From an uncultured bacterium (lineage in GTDB: Bacteria > Planctomycetota > Phycisphaerae > Phycisphaerales > SM1A02), in contig CAIXJC010000027.1 in assembly GCA_903919715.1 (NCBI GenBank), positions 93,194-157,193 on the forward strand: a stretch of DNA of 64,000 nt, written 5' to 3'. Positions 25,405 through 34,174 of this stretch are shown here, piece after piece. The notes under the pieces are model-generated. The model saw only the letters and a list, made by a program, of their open reading frames with translations. It ran no database searches and was not told where the DNA came from. Numbering within the stretch: position 1 is the first letter of the stretch; every line of letters starts with the position of its first letter. Both the position numbers and the translations under genes were made by a program.

Positions 25405-26651
25405 CGCCCCGCAAGTTCGCCGCGGTCGAGCAGTGCGGATCGGGCTTGGGCTGTTCGCATCGACTCCTCCGAAAGGGGAAGGCGCGTTTCCATCAACTCA
25501 ACAAAGCAGTCGAAGAGGTAGTCCGAATCGTGCGGGCCTGGTGAAGCTTCTGGGTGATACTGAACGCTGAAAATCGGCTTGGTTGTATGGCGAAAGCCTG
25601 CGACGGTTTGGTCATTGAGATGGATGTGCGTTGGTTCACCACCGACCGCACGCAGCGAATCTTCATCGACACAGAATCCATGATTCTGACTCGTGATTTC
25701 AATTCGATCCGAGAGAAGATTTCGCACGGGCTGATTTGAACCACGGTGTCCAAACTTCAATTTGTATGTCTTTGCTCCCAGTGCGAGTGCGAGCAATTGG
25801 TGCCCAAGGCAAATGCCAAAAGTGGGTATTTCCCCTGCAATTTCGCGCAAAGTTCGCACGGTTGCTTCGACCGCTGCGGGATCTCCAGGTCCGTTGGAGA
25901 TGAAGAGGCCGTCTGGTTTGAGAGCTCGAATTGCTTCGGGAGTCGCATCATGTGGGAGTGCATGTACGCGGCAGTTTCGCTGAATCAAGTTTCTATAAAT
26001 ATTTCTCTTCGCGCCACAGTCGATCGCAACGACGGTGAGTGGTTTGTTCGCCACGCGCATGCAGCTATCGGTTCGAGGAGCCCAGTCACCGAGCGATTCT
26101 TTCCACTGCATCGCTTCTCGAGGACTGACGGCGCTCGCGAGATCTTGCCCTGCCATCGACGCACTCGATTTGGCAAGGGCGATCAACTCGTTGTCGCTAC
26201 GCGCAGGATCTCCACATAGCACCCCGTTCATCGAACCAGAGTTGCGCAGTCTGCGGACGAGCGCGCGAGTGTCGACTTCGTGAATTCCAGGCACGCCAAA
26301 TCTCGCCAACCAGCCTGACAAGTCCTCGACGGAGCGTTGGTTGGACCAAATCCGGCTCAGCTCGCGAACGACGAATCCACTGACCGTCGGGCGGGCGCTC
26401 TCGATGTCGTCTGTGGTGATCCCATAATTACCGATTTGGGTGGCGGTCAGGGTCAGAATTTGCCCCGTATAGCTCGGGTCGGTCAGGGCTTCTTGATAAC
26501 CGCTCATCGCTGTGTTGAAGACCACTTCGCCGAGATTCAGAACCGAGGTGCCCACCGCACCGAATCCGATCCCAGAAAAGACGCTGCCGTCTGCCAAGAC
26601 GAGTCGGCACGGAGGCTGAACGGGCGCAGAATGGGTGGCGAGTTTGGACAT
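25401..26651 (-). CDS. carA: Carbamoyl-phosphate synthase small (glutaminase) subunit
   Basis: Hydrolyses glutamine to feed ammonia to CarB for carbamoyl phosphate. From ATG 26651 the length is 416 residues; the open frame continues upstream to 26819 but the family N-terminus (CRLVLADGSVFSGIGFG) fits 26651. The class I amidotransferase triad is Cys281 (GICLGHQ), His366 and Glu368 (YHPEAS). TATGAT lies 7 bases before the ATG, so the message may be leaderless. carB is not adjacent; priA follows with an overlap. Confidence 0.95.
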   Translation of the reverse strand: MSKLATHSAPVQPPCRLVLADGSVFSGIGFGAVGTSVLNLGEVVFNTAMSGYQEALTDPSYTGQILTLTATQIGNYGITTDDIESARPTVSGFVVRELSRIWSNQRSVEDLSGWLARFGVPGIHEVDTRALVRRLRNSGSMNGVLCGDPARSDNELIALAKSSASMAGQDLASAVSPREAMQWKESLGDWAPRTDSCMRVANKPLTVVAIDCGAKRNIYRNLIQRNCRVHALPHDATPEAIRALKPDGLFISNGPGDPAAVEATVRTLREIAGEIPTFGICLGHQLLALALGAKTYKLKFGHRGSNQPVRNLLSDRIEITSQNHGFCVDEDSLRAVGGEPTHIHLNDQTVAGFRHTTKPIFSVQYHPEASPGPHDSDYLFDCFVELMETRLPLSEESMRTAQARSALLDRGELAGR

Positions 26652-26658
26652 AAGCCCG

Positions 26659-26664
26659 ATCATA
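26659..26664 (-). promoter_or_regulatory. Putative -10 element of carA-priA (TATGAT, 7 bases before ATG)
   Basis: A near-consensus -10 hexamer on the reverse strand in the 179-base divergent gap between carA and the secretin gene. Its distance to the ATG leaves essentially no 5' leader. No -35 match is obvious. The rest of the gap holds a short CGCCT/AGGCG dyad near 26713-26724. Confidence 0.45.
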
Positions 26665-26830
26665 ACGACCGTCGGCTTGCGGATGCGAGCAATGCCGTTT
26701 ACTCTTCCCCTTCGCCTTGAGGCGAGGCGATTCATACTCGCCAGAGGCACGGTCGCCACACCATGTACGACGGACAAGTCGTTGAATCGAGAGAGTTGAT
26801 TTCCTCCGCGTGGAGCCAACGGAGTTTCGC

Positions 26831-29800
26831 ATGAAAATGTTCTCGCTGTTACCTACTGCAACGAATCGCATATCCATGAAAATTCGACCAACCGTCCTCG
26901 TCGTCGCCGCATTGTCGGTTTCGCTCAATTCTGGCGTCTTCGCAGTGATTGCAAAACCGCAATCAGAGCCACCGCAAACTCCGCCGCCAGCGCCAACCGA
27001 GGCTGCGCCAACTGCGCCTGCGGAATCAGCACCAGTCCCCGCAGCAGATTCAGCAGCGGCCGCCAATGTCCCAATGTTGCGCGCTCAAGCGCGTCAAGCC
27101 ATGTCGCGCAGTCAATGGGCGTCGGCAGCAGATTTGTGGTCGGCAATCAGCGTTCAGGTTCCAGGCGATGCTGAGGCAGCCAAGGGATTGTCGGACGCCC
27201 AGGCTGCACTGAACCAAGGTTCGGCCGTTGACAAAGTCGCTGGCGATGATGCTGTTCGGCGCGAGCAAGCGCAAGTGGAATTCGATAACGCGCTCATTCG
27301 AGCTGATGACCAGTTCACGAAGGGCGACTATGCCGGCGCAGAGCGTTTGACAACGCAAGCGAAAATGGCGCTTCAGAAGAGCCAGGCGCTCTTGAGTCCA
27401 GCCGATTTCGATGCGCGAATGTCCAAGGCCGAAGCCGAACTCGTCAAGATCAATTCCGCAAAGACGGCGAATGCGGAAGCTGCAAAAGTGACTGGCGGAC
27501 AGGAAACAAAGCAAGCGATTACCGCCCAGAATCGTCAGGAACTTGAGCAACGACAACGGACGATCAACGAAGACATGGTCCGCGTCCGACAACTCCAGTC
27601 GGAGTTGAAGTATCAGGAAGCGCTCGAAGTTGTCGAAGAGATCCTCTTTATAGATCCAACCAATCCGTCGGCGCTTGCGATGCGTGACGTTCTTCAATCT
27701 GGAATCTTGTATCGCCGATACTCCGAACTTCAACGACGTCGCTCGTTCGCATTTTCAGAATTCGCGGTGGATTCTCAGGCATCGTTCATTCCACCAAAGG
27801 TCAATCTCAGCGGTCCTGGACCTCGCAGTCTTGATGCCGAAATGTCGTACCCAGAGGACTGGCCGGCGTTGTCTGTTCGCCGAGAAGGCGCATATGCAGC
27901 ATCGGGCTTTCGTGACTCAGATGTTGATCGCAAGGCAATCGCACGTATGCAAGAGAAGACGCGTGTTGATTTCCCTGATTCGCCTTTCAGTTCTGTGATT
28001 GAATTTTTCCAGACTGAAACCAAGCTTCCTTTCTATGTTGATTACAAGTCGCTCAGGGCCGCTGAGCCACCATTAGAAAAAGATTCGACTGTGAACCTAT
28101 CGATGCCAGCACCGATTTCTTGGGCTGCCGCTCTTGACATGGTTCTGAGATCGACCGAGGCTGAAGGTGCTTCGTCGGGCCGTGATGGCGCTGACAACCG
28201 TCCTGATTGGATGGTTGAAAATGGGATGGTTGTAGTGGCATCCGCAACCGAACTTGCGTTGCGACGAGTCACGATCGTCTACGACATCCGTGATCTTCTC
28301 TATCAGGTTCCATACTTCGACAATGCACCGAATTTTAATGTTGATGCAGCTCTCAATCAGGGCGGTGGACAACAAGGTGGTGGCGGCGGCGGTGGTGGCG
28401 GCGGCGGATCTGGCGGCGGTGGATTCGGTGGCGGAGGCGGTGGTGGTAGCGGTGGTGGTGGCGGAAGTGGTGGCGGCGGATCATTGTTTGGTTCTGGTGG
28501 CGACGCTGGAATTGCAGATGAACGCGCACAAACTCTGACACGCCTTAAGGAACTCATCAAGTATCTGGTGCCCGAAGCTCTCTGGGATGCAGGTTCACTA
28601 TCAGAAAGCCGCCTCGATGATTTCAGCGGCAATCTCATTGTGACCGCGACTCCAAAGACTCATCGCGACATTATGAATTTGCTTGCGCAATTGCGCGCAG
28701 TTCGTGCGATTCAAATCAATATCGAGTCGCGCCTGATCGCAGTGGAAGTCCAGTGGTTTGAGCAGATCGGATTGGACTTTGATCTGTACTTCAATGCAAA
28801 TCCAGGCTTGTATGACGCAGCACTCGATCAAGATCCTAATTTCCAATTGCGTGACTTCTTCTTTCAGAACACCAAGGGAAGAACGGGTCGCCTGAAGAAC
28901 CCCGTGACCTTCGGTGGTTTGGGGCAAACAGATGCGGCTGCAGTTGCCAATGGAATCAATACGACAGCAACAGGTTCCGCTCTCGGTACGCCTGGGCCTG
29001 GGGGTCAAAACATTATCTATCAGCAGCAGGGAATTTATGAGCCACTTGGAGTTCGCCGAAATGGAACGAATTATCCTGGTGGAAACGTTTCAAATGGAAT
29101 GTCTCCAGTGAATGTCCAGCAAGAAGGTTTGCCGTTGATTCAGCTCCTTGGAGCTGGTTTGAAGGGAACTGTCGCGGCAGCGTCATTGGCCAATCCAGCG
29201 CTCTCTGTCGGATTCACATATCTCGACGACGTTCAAGTTGATCTTCTCGTTCAGGCCACTCAAGCGGATCAGCGCGCGATGACTCTGACGGCTCCACGAT
29301 TGACGCTCTTTAACGGATCGCGGTCGTGGATCACGTTTGGTGGATCGCAAGCGTATGTGGCGAACGTTCAGGCGCAAACTGGCGATTCGTCGGGAGCATT
29401 CACTCCAATCGTTCAGAATTTGAAGACTGGATTCGTTCTGGATATCGAAGCGGTCACAAGTGCGGATCGTCGCTATGTGTCGATGACAGTTCAGTTTGCA
29501 CAGAACATTCTGATCGGTTTCGACACTCAAGAAGTTCAGGGTGCAGCTGGAGGAGGCGACTTCGGTCGCTCGAGTCAGTTCAATGCGACGATTCAGTTGC
29601 CCAATGTTGCGGTCACTCAGATCAATACCGCAGTTTCTTGCCCAGACAAGGGAACGATTCTGCTTGGTGGACGACGCGATGTGAACGAAACCGAAATCGA
29701 AGTCGGCGTTCCAGTTCTTTCGAAGGTGCCATTCGTCAATCGCTTCTTCACGAATTCGGTGACGAGCAAGTTAGAAACGACCACACTCCTCCTGATCCGC

Positions 29801-29893
29801 CCAGAAATCATTATTCAACAGGAAGCGGAAGACCTTCTCTATCCAGGTCTTTCAGATCAATTGAGCGGCTCAGCAAAGGGAGCTGGGTACTAA
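26831..29893 (+). CDS. Secretin-family outer-membrane channel with glycine-rich linker
   Basis: 1020 residues from ATG 26831, preceded by GGAG at 26821-26824; an in-frame GTG at 26810 is possible. A signal peptide (about residues 16-40) leads into a Pro/Ala-rich stretch and helical, TPR-like N-terminal repeats. An N-domain-like region follows (KLPFYVDYKSL), then an almost pure glycine linker (about residues 510-556), a second N-domain and the C-terminal secretin domain. That domain carries the conserved VPVLSKVPFVNRFF and ends in LLLIRPEII. Secretins form multimeric channels for type II/III secretion or type IV pili. No other secretion or pilus gene is adjacent, so its partner system is unknown. 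Confidence 0.87.
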   Translation: MKMFSLLPTATNRISMKIRPTVLVVAALSVSLNSGVFAVIAKPQSEPPQTPPPAPTEAAPTAPAESAPVPAADSAAAANVPMLRAQARQAMSRSQWASAADLWSAISVQVPGDAEAAKGLSDAQAALNQGSAVDKVAGDDAVRREQAQVEFDNALIRADDQFTKGDYAGAERLTTQAKMALQKSQALLSPADFDARMSKAEAELVKINSAKTANAEAAKVTGGQETKQAITAQNRQELEQRQRTINEDMVRVRQLQSELKYQEALEVVEEILFIDPTNPSALAMRDVLQSGILYRRYSELQRRRSFAFSEFAVDSQASFIPPKVNLSGPGPRSLDAEMSYPEDWPALSVRREGAYAASGFRDSDVDRKAIARMQEKTRVDFPDSPFSSVIEFFQTETKLPFYVDYKSLRAAEPPLEKDSTVNLSMPAPISWAAALDMVLRSTEAEGASSGRDGADNRPDWMVENGMVVVASATELALRRVTIVYDIRDLLYQVPYFDNAPNFNVDAALNQGGGQQGGGGGGGGGGGSGGGGFGGGGGGGSGGGGGSGGGGSLFGSGGDAGIADERAQTLTRLKELIKYLVPEALWDAGSLSESRLDDFSGNLIVTATPKTHRDIMNLLAQLRAVRAIQINIESRLIAVEVQWFEQIGLDFDLYFNANPGLYDAALDQDPNFQLRDFFFQNTKGRTGRLKNPVTFGGLGQTDAAAVANGINTTATGSALGTPGPGGQNIIYQQQGIYEPLGVRRNGTNYPGGNVSNGMSPVNVQQEGLPLIQLLGAGLKGTVAAASLANPALSVGFTYLDDVQVDLLVQATQADQRAMTLTAPRLTLFNGSRSWITFGGSQAYVANVQAQTGDSSGAFTPIVQNLKTGFVLDIEAVTSADRRYVSMTVQFAQNILIGFDTQEVQGAAGGGDFGRSSQFNATIQLPNVAVTQINTAVSCPDKGTILLGGRRDVNETEIEVGVPVLSKVPFVNRFFTNSVTSKLETTTLLLIRPEIIIQQEAEDLLYPGLSDQLSGSAKGAGY

Positions 29894-29897
29894 ACAA

Positions 29898-30263
29898 ATG
29901 AGCCCAGAAAATTCCCGCATTCGCGTTACGGACATCGGCGGAGTGATGCGCGTTGAATTTGTCGACCGAGACATTCTTGACGAGTCAGCCATTCGGCAGA
30001 TCAGCAAAGAACTTTTGCAGCGGATCGAATCATCGCCAGTGCCACGAATGCTTATCTCGTTTCAAGGGGTAGAACATCTTTCTTCCGCTGCGCTTGGAAC
30101 CCTCATCACGATCAATAGTTTGTCGAAGAAGAGAGGTGGCCAATTGCGCCTTTCTGACATCAAGCCTTCGATCATGGAAGTTTTCACGATCACGAAACTC
30201 AACAAGCTCTTTCATATTTCCGAGACTGCGGAGAAGGCGCTTGACGGTTTTGGTGGCAAATGA
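29898..30263 (+). CDS. STAS-domain anti-sigma factor antagonist
   Basis: 121 residues, a single STAS domain of the SpoIIAA/RsbV type. The phospho-acceptor loop reads EHLSSAALGTLI with Ser62/Ser63 as the candidate site; the usual acidic residue before the serines is absent. In the family the unphosphorylated form captures the anti-sigma kinase and frees the sigma factor. It starts 4 bases after the secretin stop and is followed 18 bases later by the matching kinase gene, which strongly supports a partner-switching pair. Confidence 0.85.
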   Translation: MSPENSRIRVTDIGGVMRVEFVDRDILDESAIRQISKELLQRIESSPVPRMLISFQGVEHLSSAALGTLITINSLSKKRGGQLRLSDIKPSIMEVFTITKLNKLFHISETAEKALDGFGGK

Positions 30264-30281
30264 AGTCAAGGTAGTTCACCG

Positions 30282-30713
30282 ATGATGCCTCCATCTCATT
30301 CCGCCAGCGAAGGCTCTGTGAAGCTGTATGAGAAGAACAAGGAGATCGAGGGGGTTCAGGATCAAATCGCTGACGCCTTGCAGAAGTTTGCATATCCAGA
30401 GGCTGCGATGTTCGCGATTCGCCTCTCCCTTGAAGAGGCGATGATGAATGGTTTTCGACATGGAAATCTCGAAGATCCGACGAAAACGGTGGAGGTTCGT
30501 TGGCACATTGATTCCGAAGTTGCCAACTTTCACGTCATTGATCAGGGCGAAGGGTTCGATCCTGAAGCCGTTCCGGACCCGACGTTGGATGAAAATCTCG
30601 AAATCCCATCGGGCCGTGGCCTGATGTTGATTCGCGCGTACATGTCCGATGCGCACTATCACCTTCCCGGAAACCATCTTGAGATGAGTTTCAAGCGGAT
30701 GGCAAAGTCGTGA
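30282..30713 (+). CDS. RsbW/SpoIIAB-like serine kinase (HATPase_c), anti-sigma type
   Basis: 143 residues, a lone GHKL ATPase domain. N-box EEAMMNGFRHGN (Asn56), G1 box DQGEGF (Asp87) and G2 box SGRGL (110-114) are intact, so ATP binding is expected. Family members phosphorylate their STAS partner and sequester a sigma factor. It is directly downstream of the STAS gene, and its stop overlaps the next GTG. No sigma factor or PP2C phosphatase is in the window; the client is unknown. Confidence 0.87.
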   Translation: MMPPSHSASEGSVKLYEKNKEIEGVQDQIADALQKFAYPEAAMFAIRLSLEEAMMNGFRHGNLEDPTKTVEVRWHIDSEVANFHVIDQGEGFDPEAVPDPTLDENLEIPSGRGLMLIRAYMSDAHYHLPGNHLEMSFKRMAKS

Positions 30714-31762
30714 TCGCTGGAACACCACAGTCGCCACCTGCGACGATTCGCTGCGGTGTTGTTGGTGTCGGCCGCATGGGGAAGAATCACGCACGACTCT
30801 GCGCACAAATCGATGGCGCTGATTTGATCGGCGTCGTTGACGAAAGTGAAGCGAGACGGGCTGACATGGTTGAACAGTATGGGTGCGGCGCTTTCGCATC
30901 CGTCGATGAGTTGCTCAAGGCTGGAGTTGATGCTTGTGTTATCGCAACACCGACAGTCACGCATCGTGCGATCGTTGAACAGCTTCTCGCAGCTGGCGTT
31001 CATTGTCTTGTCGAAAAGCCTTTGGCTCCAGATGAAATTCAGGCGCGTGCGATGGCGGAAGCGGCGAAGCGTGGGAGCGCGATCCTGCAAGTCGGACATG
31101 TGGTGCGTTTTGATCCCGTGATGGTGGCGATTCGCAATATCCCAGATTTGCGTCCGCGATTTGTCGAGGTCGATCGAGTTTCTCCGATGACATTTCGCTC
31201 GGTCGATGTTGGTGTTGTGCTGGACATGATGATTCATGACCTCGATGTTCTCATTATGTTGATGGGAAATGAGCCCGAGGAAATTCACGCCAACGCGGTG
31301 AGTGTCTTGGGCGAGGCAGAAGACGTGTGCAATGCTCGCCTCGTTTTTCCGGCTGGCCCAGATGGGATTCGCTGCACTGCAAATGTGACTGCGAGTCGCT
31401 TGGCACTCAAGACAGAACGGAAGATTCGGATCATCAGCGAGGACACCTATGTTTCTGCTGATTTCGGTGAGCGTCGCGGCACTGTCGTTCGAAAAGCTGT
31501 GAACGCTGAGCAGTTGGCGGATATTCGCAAGCGTTTTCAACGAGGCGACGACTTGTCTGGTTTGAACTATCTGGAATTGGTGAAGGTGGATGCGTTGGAT
31601 GTCGGCCAAGGTGAACCACTGAAGCTTCAGTTGGAAAACTTTCTCGGCTCTGTTCGGAGTGGGGGACATCCATTCGTCGACGCCGAAGCTGGTTTCGCCG
31701 CTGTTCGGACTGCTCAGCGCATCGTCGAATCCGCTCGTCGCGCTGGCGCACGAATGGTCTGA
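30710..31762 (+). CDS. Gfo/Idh/MocA-family NAD(P)-dependent oxidoreductase
   Basis: 350 residues. The N-terminal Rossmann fold has GVVGVGRMGKNHARL; the family EKP motif is in LVEKPLAPD, and the C-terminal domain is the usual open beta sheet. These enzymes act on sugars or cyclitols and some are UDP-sugar dehydrogenases. The substrate cannot be told from the sequence. It starts with GTG in a 4-base overlap with the kinase gene. Confidence 0.87.
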   Translation: MIAGTPQSPPATIRCGVVGVGRMGKNHARLCAQIDGADLIGVVDESEARRADMVEQYGCGAFASVDELLKAGVDACVIATPTVTHRAIVEQLLAAGVHCLVEKPLAPDEIQARAMAEAAKRGSAILQVGHVVRFDPVMVAIRNIPDLRPRFVEVDRVSPMTFRSVDVGVVLDMMIHDLDVLIMLMGNEPEEIHANAVSVLGEAEDVCNARLVFPAGPDGIRCTANVTASRLALKTERKIRIISEDTYVSADFGERRGTVVRKAVNAEQLADIRKRFQRGDDLSGLNYLELVKVDALDVGQGEPLKLQLENFLGSVRSGGHPFVDAEAGFAAVRTAQRIVESARRAGARMV

Positions 31763-31774
31763 TGGATATCTACC

Positions 31775-33766
31775 GTGGCTCGACCGCTTTACGGAAGTCA
31801 TCTTTCAGTTGCCGGGGGAATGCATCTTGCGATAGCTGAAGCCATGCGATTGGGAATGGATGCGCTGCAGGTCTTCACAAAAAATCAACGTCAGTGGACT
31901 TCGCCGCCGCTTCAGAGCGAGCAGGTCGAATTATGGCGTGCTGCGGTTCGTGCCACTGGCTGGGTCGATCCACAGCGCAGAATCGTCAGTCATAATTCAT
32001 ATCTGGTCAATCTTGCTTCGCCTGATGATGCGCAGAGAGCTCGGTCGATCGCTCTTCAGCGTGAAGAAATCGAGCGGTGCGAGACGCTTGATATCGCATG
32101 GTGTGTCATGCATCCCGGAGCACATCTTGGTGCGCCGCGCAAAGCGAGCGCGCCCAATGTGCTACGCGCTACGCCCAACGCCGACGAACTCGCGGGATTG
32201 AAACGTATCGCAGCGTCACTGGACAGAATCCATGCCGAAGTCCCTGGCGGGAAGACCATCACGTGCTTGGAAACAACGACGGGGTCTGGAACGAATCTGG
32301 GTTATGACTTTTCGCATTTGGCGATCATCCGCGACTTGGTTCATGATCCGCAGCGGGTTGGAATCTGCCTCGATACTTGCCATGTCGTTGCTGCGGGATA
32401 TGACATGTCGACAGTGGAAAAGTCTCAGGCGGTCATCGACGAATTTGACTCGGTCTGCGGTCTTGAAAACCTCCGCGTTGTCCACATGAACGATTCGGTC
32501 GGTGCACTCGGTTCGCGTCGTGATCGGCACGCGCACATTGGGAAAGGCTGCTGCGGAGAGGGATGCTTTGGCAGTATTCTCGCATGCTGTGAACTGCGAG
32601 CAATTCCGATGATTCTCGAGACTCCAAAGGACGATCCGCAGGATGGGCGAGATTGGGATCTTGTCAATATCGATGCGCTCGAAGTCATTCGGTTGCGTGG
32701 CGAAACGATGAGTGCTGGTGCGTCGCATCGCGGAGCCACACTTCGTTCGATTCTGTCAATCGTTGTCGGAGGAGTTGTGACGTTGGCGGTGTTGTCCAAT
32801 CTGGTGTCGTGTCGCGCATCGAGTGGCGTGCAGTCATCGGCGAATCGCACGAATTCGAATGGGGGCGTGCAAGAGCCAACGAAAGTGCAGCAGACAAAGT
32901 TGGCAGCTGCAGGACAACTTCGGGAGCAAGGCGATAACGAATCTGCGCTCGCTCTTTTTCAGGAAGTCCTGGCTCAGAATCCACTCTTGCCCGAGGCTTT
33001 CGTCGGCATTGGCGATGTTCGATTTGCGCAGGGGCGATATTCAGATGCAGAACCAAATTATCGCCGTGCCGCGCATCTTGATCCCGCAGACTTTCAGGCG
33101 CAGTATGGACACGGTCGTTCTTTGCAAATGCTTGGGCGAATCGCAGAAGCGATCGGCGCATATCAACGTGCAATCGTGGCGAATCCACAGAGCGCTGAAG
33201 CCAATCTGAATATGGCGACTGCCTATCTCTCTCTAGGAGATGCGCGCGTTGCTGCGCAATTCGCAGAACGCGCAGCTGCCCTCGATCCAAAGAATGGAGC
33301 GGCTCATGTCAATCTCGGGGTCGCATACGAACGACTCGGTCGGCCTGCGGATGCGATTGCGCAATATCAGGCTGCTGCAGAATTGATGCCGCCAACACCG
33401 CAATTGCTGATCAACATGGTCAATGCATATGTTGCGGACGACCGCTATCCAGAGGCGGTGAACACAGCTGTGGCGCTGACGAAACTCTCGTCTGTTCCAG
33501 AGACATATGAGCGATTGGGATGGGCGGAATTTCGCGCCGGCAATTATGACTCCTCGAGCATCGCATATCGACAAGCAGTTGTGCTCGATCCGCAATATTG
33601 GCCAGCGTGGAATGGGATCGGCGTGAACGCACTCAATCGTTGGCTCTTGTCTGAAAAGCGAGATAGTCATGCAGGAGATGAAGCCCGCCACGCCTTTCGC
33701 GCGTCAATGCAAGCAAATCCAAATCAACCCAAAGTGCTGAAGTTGTATACGACCTACGGACTGTGA
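31775..33766 (+). CDS. nfo: Endonuclease IV fused in frame to a lipoprotein-like TPR protein
   Basis: One open frame of 663 residues. Residues 1-309 are a complete endonuclease IV (AP endonuclease of base excision repair) with all nine zinc ligands: His73, His113, Glu166, Asp200, His203, His237, Asp250, His252, Glu282. Immediately afterwards there is no stop. Residues 312-346 form what looks like a lipoprotein signal peptide (start Met312 at base 32708, hydrophobic core, lipobox LVSC with Cys346), followed by about seven TPR units to the end. Either this is a true fusion, or nfo has lost its stop and the TPR lipoprotein is also made from the ATG at 32708. The nfo start is GTG 31775. Confidence 0.85.
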   Translation: MARPLYGSHLSVAGGMHLAIAEAMRLGMDALQVFTKNQRQWTSPPLQSEQVELWRAAVRATGWVDPQRRIVSHNSYLVNLASPDDAQRARSIALQREEIERCETLDIAWCVMHPGAHLGAPRKASAPNVLRATPNADELAGLKRIAASLDRIHAEVPGGKTITCLETTTGSGTNLGYDFSHLAIIRDLVHDPQRVGICLDTCHVVAAGYDMSTVEKSQAVIDEFDSVCGLENLRVVHMNDSVGALGSRRDRHAHIGKGCCGEGCFGSILACCELRAIPMILETPKDDPQDGRDWDLVNIDALEVIRLRGETMSAGASHRGATLRSILSIVVGGVVTLAVLSNLVSCRASSGVQSSANRTNSNGGVQEPTKVQQTKLAAAGQLREQGDNESALALFQEVLAQNPLLPEAFVGIGDVRFAQGRYSDAEPNYRRAAHLDPADFQAQYGHGRSLQMLGRIAEAIGAYQRAIVANPQSAEANLNMATAYLSLGDARVAAQFAERAAALDPKNGAAHVNLGVAYERLGRPADAIAQYQAAAELMPPTPQLLINMVNAYVADDRYPEAVNTAVALTKLSSVPETYERLGWAEFRAGNYDSSSIAYRQAVVLDPQYWPAWNGIGVNALNRWLLSEKRDSHAGDEARHAFRASMQANPNQPKVLKLYTTYGL

Positions 33767-33775
33767 GAATTACCG

Positions 33776-34144
33776 ATGCCAACCAATCATGTTCTTGAAT
33801 TTTTCGATTCCCCAAGCGATCAGCCATTTGTGATTGAGCACATCAACGAAGAATTCACTTCGGTGTGCCCCAAGACGGGACATCCCGACTTTGGAGCCAT
33901 CACGTTGCGCTATGAGCCGCTCGCAGTGTGCGTCGAACTGAAGTCGCTCAAGTTGTATTACCAATCCTTTCGAAACGAAGGAATTTTCTATGAGGCGGTG
34001 ACCAATCGAATTTGTTCAGACTTGGTCGAGGCGATGAGTCCTGCATGGTTGCAGGTCATCACTGACTGGCGAGGCCGAGGGGGAATTCGCTCACGGATTA
34101 TTGCGACTTCTGGGAATGTTCCGGCTGTTTGGGCGCGCGGCTGA
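33776..34144 (+). CDS. queF: NADPH-dependent 7-cyano-7-deazaguanine reductase QueF (short type)
   Basis: Reduces preQ0 to preQ1 in queuosine synthesis. 122 residues of the unimodular type: Cys31 (thioimide nucleophile) in VCPKTGHPDF, Asp38, and the ELKSLKLYYQSFRNEG NADPH/substrate motif with Glu54. It is shorter than the Bacillus enzyme (about 165 residues), losing much of the N- and C-terminal extensions, but all catalytic residues remain. It starts 9 bases after the nfo-TPR stop. Other queuosine genes are not in the window. Confidence 0.92.
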   Translation: MPTNHVLEFFDSPSDQPFVIEHINEEFTSVCPKTGHPDFGAITLRYEPLAVCVELKSLKLYYQSFRNEGIFYEAVTNRICSDLVEAMSPAWLQVITDWRGRGGIRSRIIATSGNVPAVWARG

Positions 34145-34174
34145 TTCAGCAAACGGCTCGTCTAGTCGCGCCGT

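Noticed and set aside
26652..26819. N-terminal extension of CarA up to 26819
   Set aside because: The extra residues match nothing in CarA, would overlap the divergent promoter region, and TATGAT sits just before ATG 26651.
26810..26830. GTG 26810 as the secretin start
   Set aside because: ATG 26831 has GGAG at the right distance and a better signal peptide position; GTG 26810 has neither.
28357..28638. Reverse frame rich in proline opposite the glycine linker
   Set aside because: Complement of the Gly-codon run of the secretin gene; no independent support.
30659..31801. 380-residue reverse frame opposite the Gfo/Idh/MocA gene
   Set aside because: Rich in His/Arg/Ser with no domain; the forward frame has clear Rossmann and EKP motifs.
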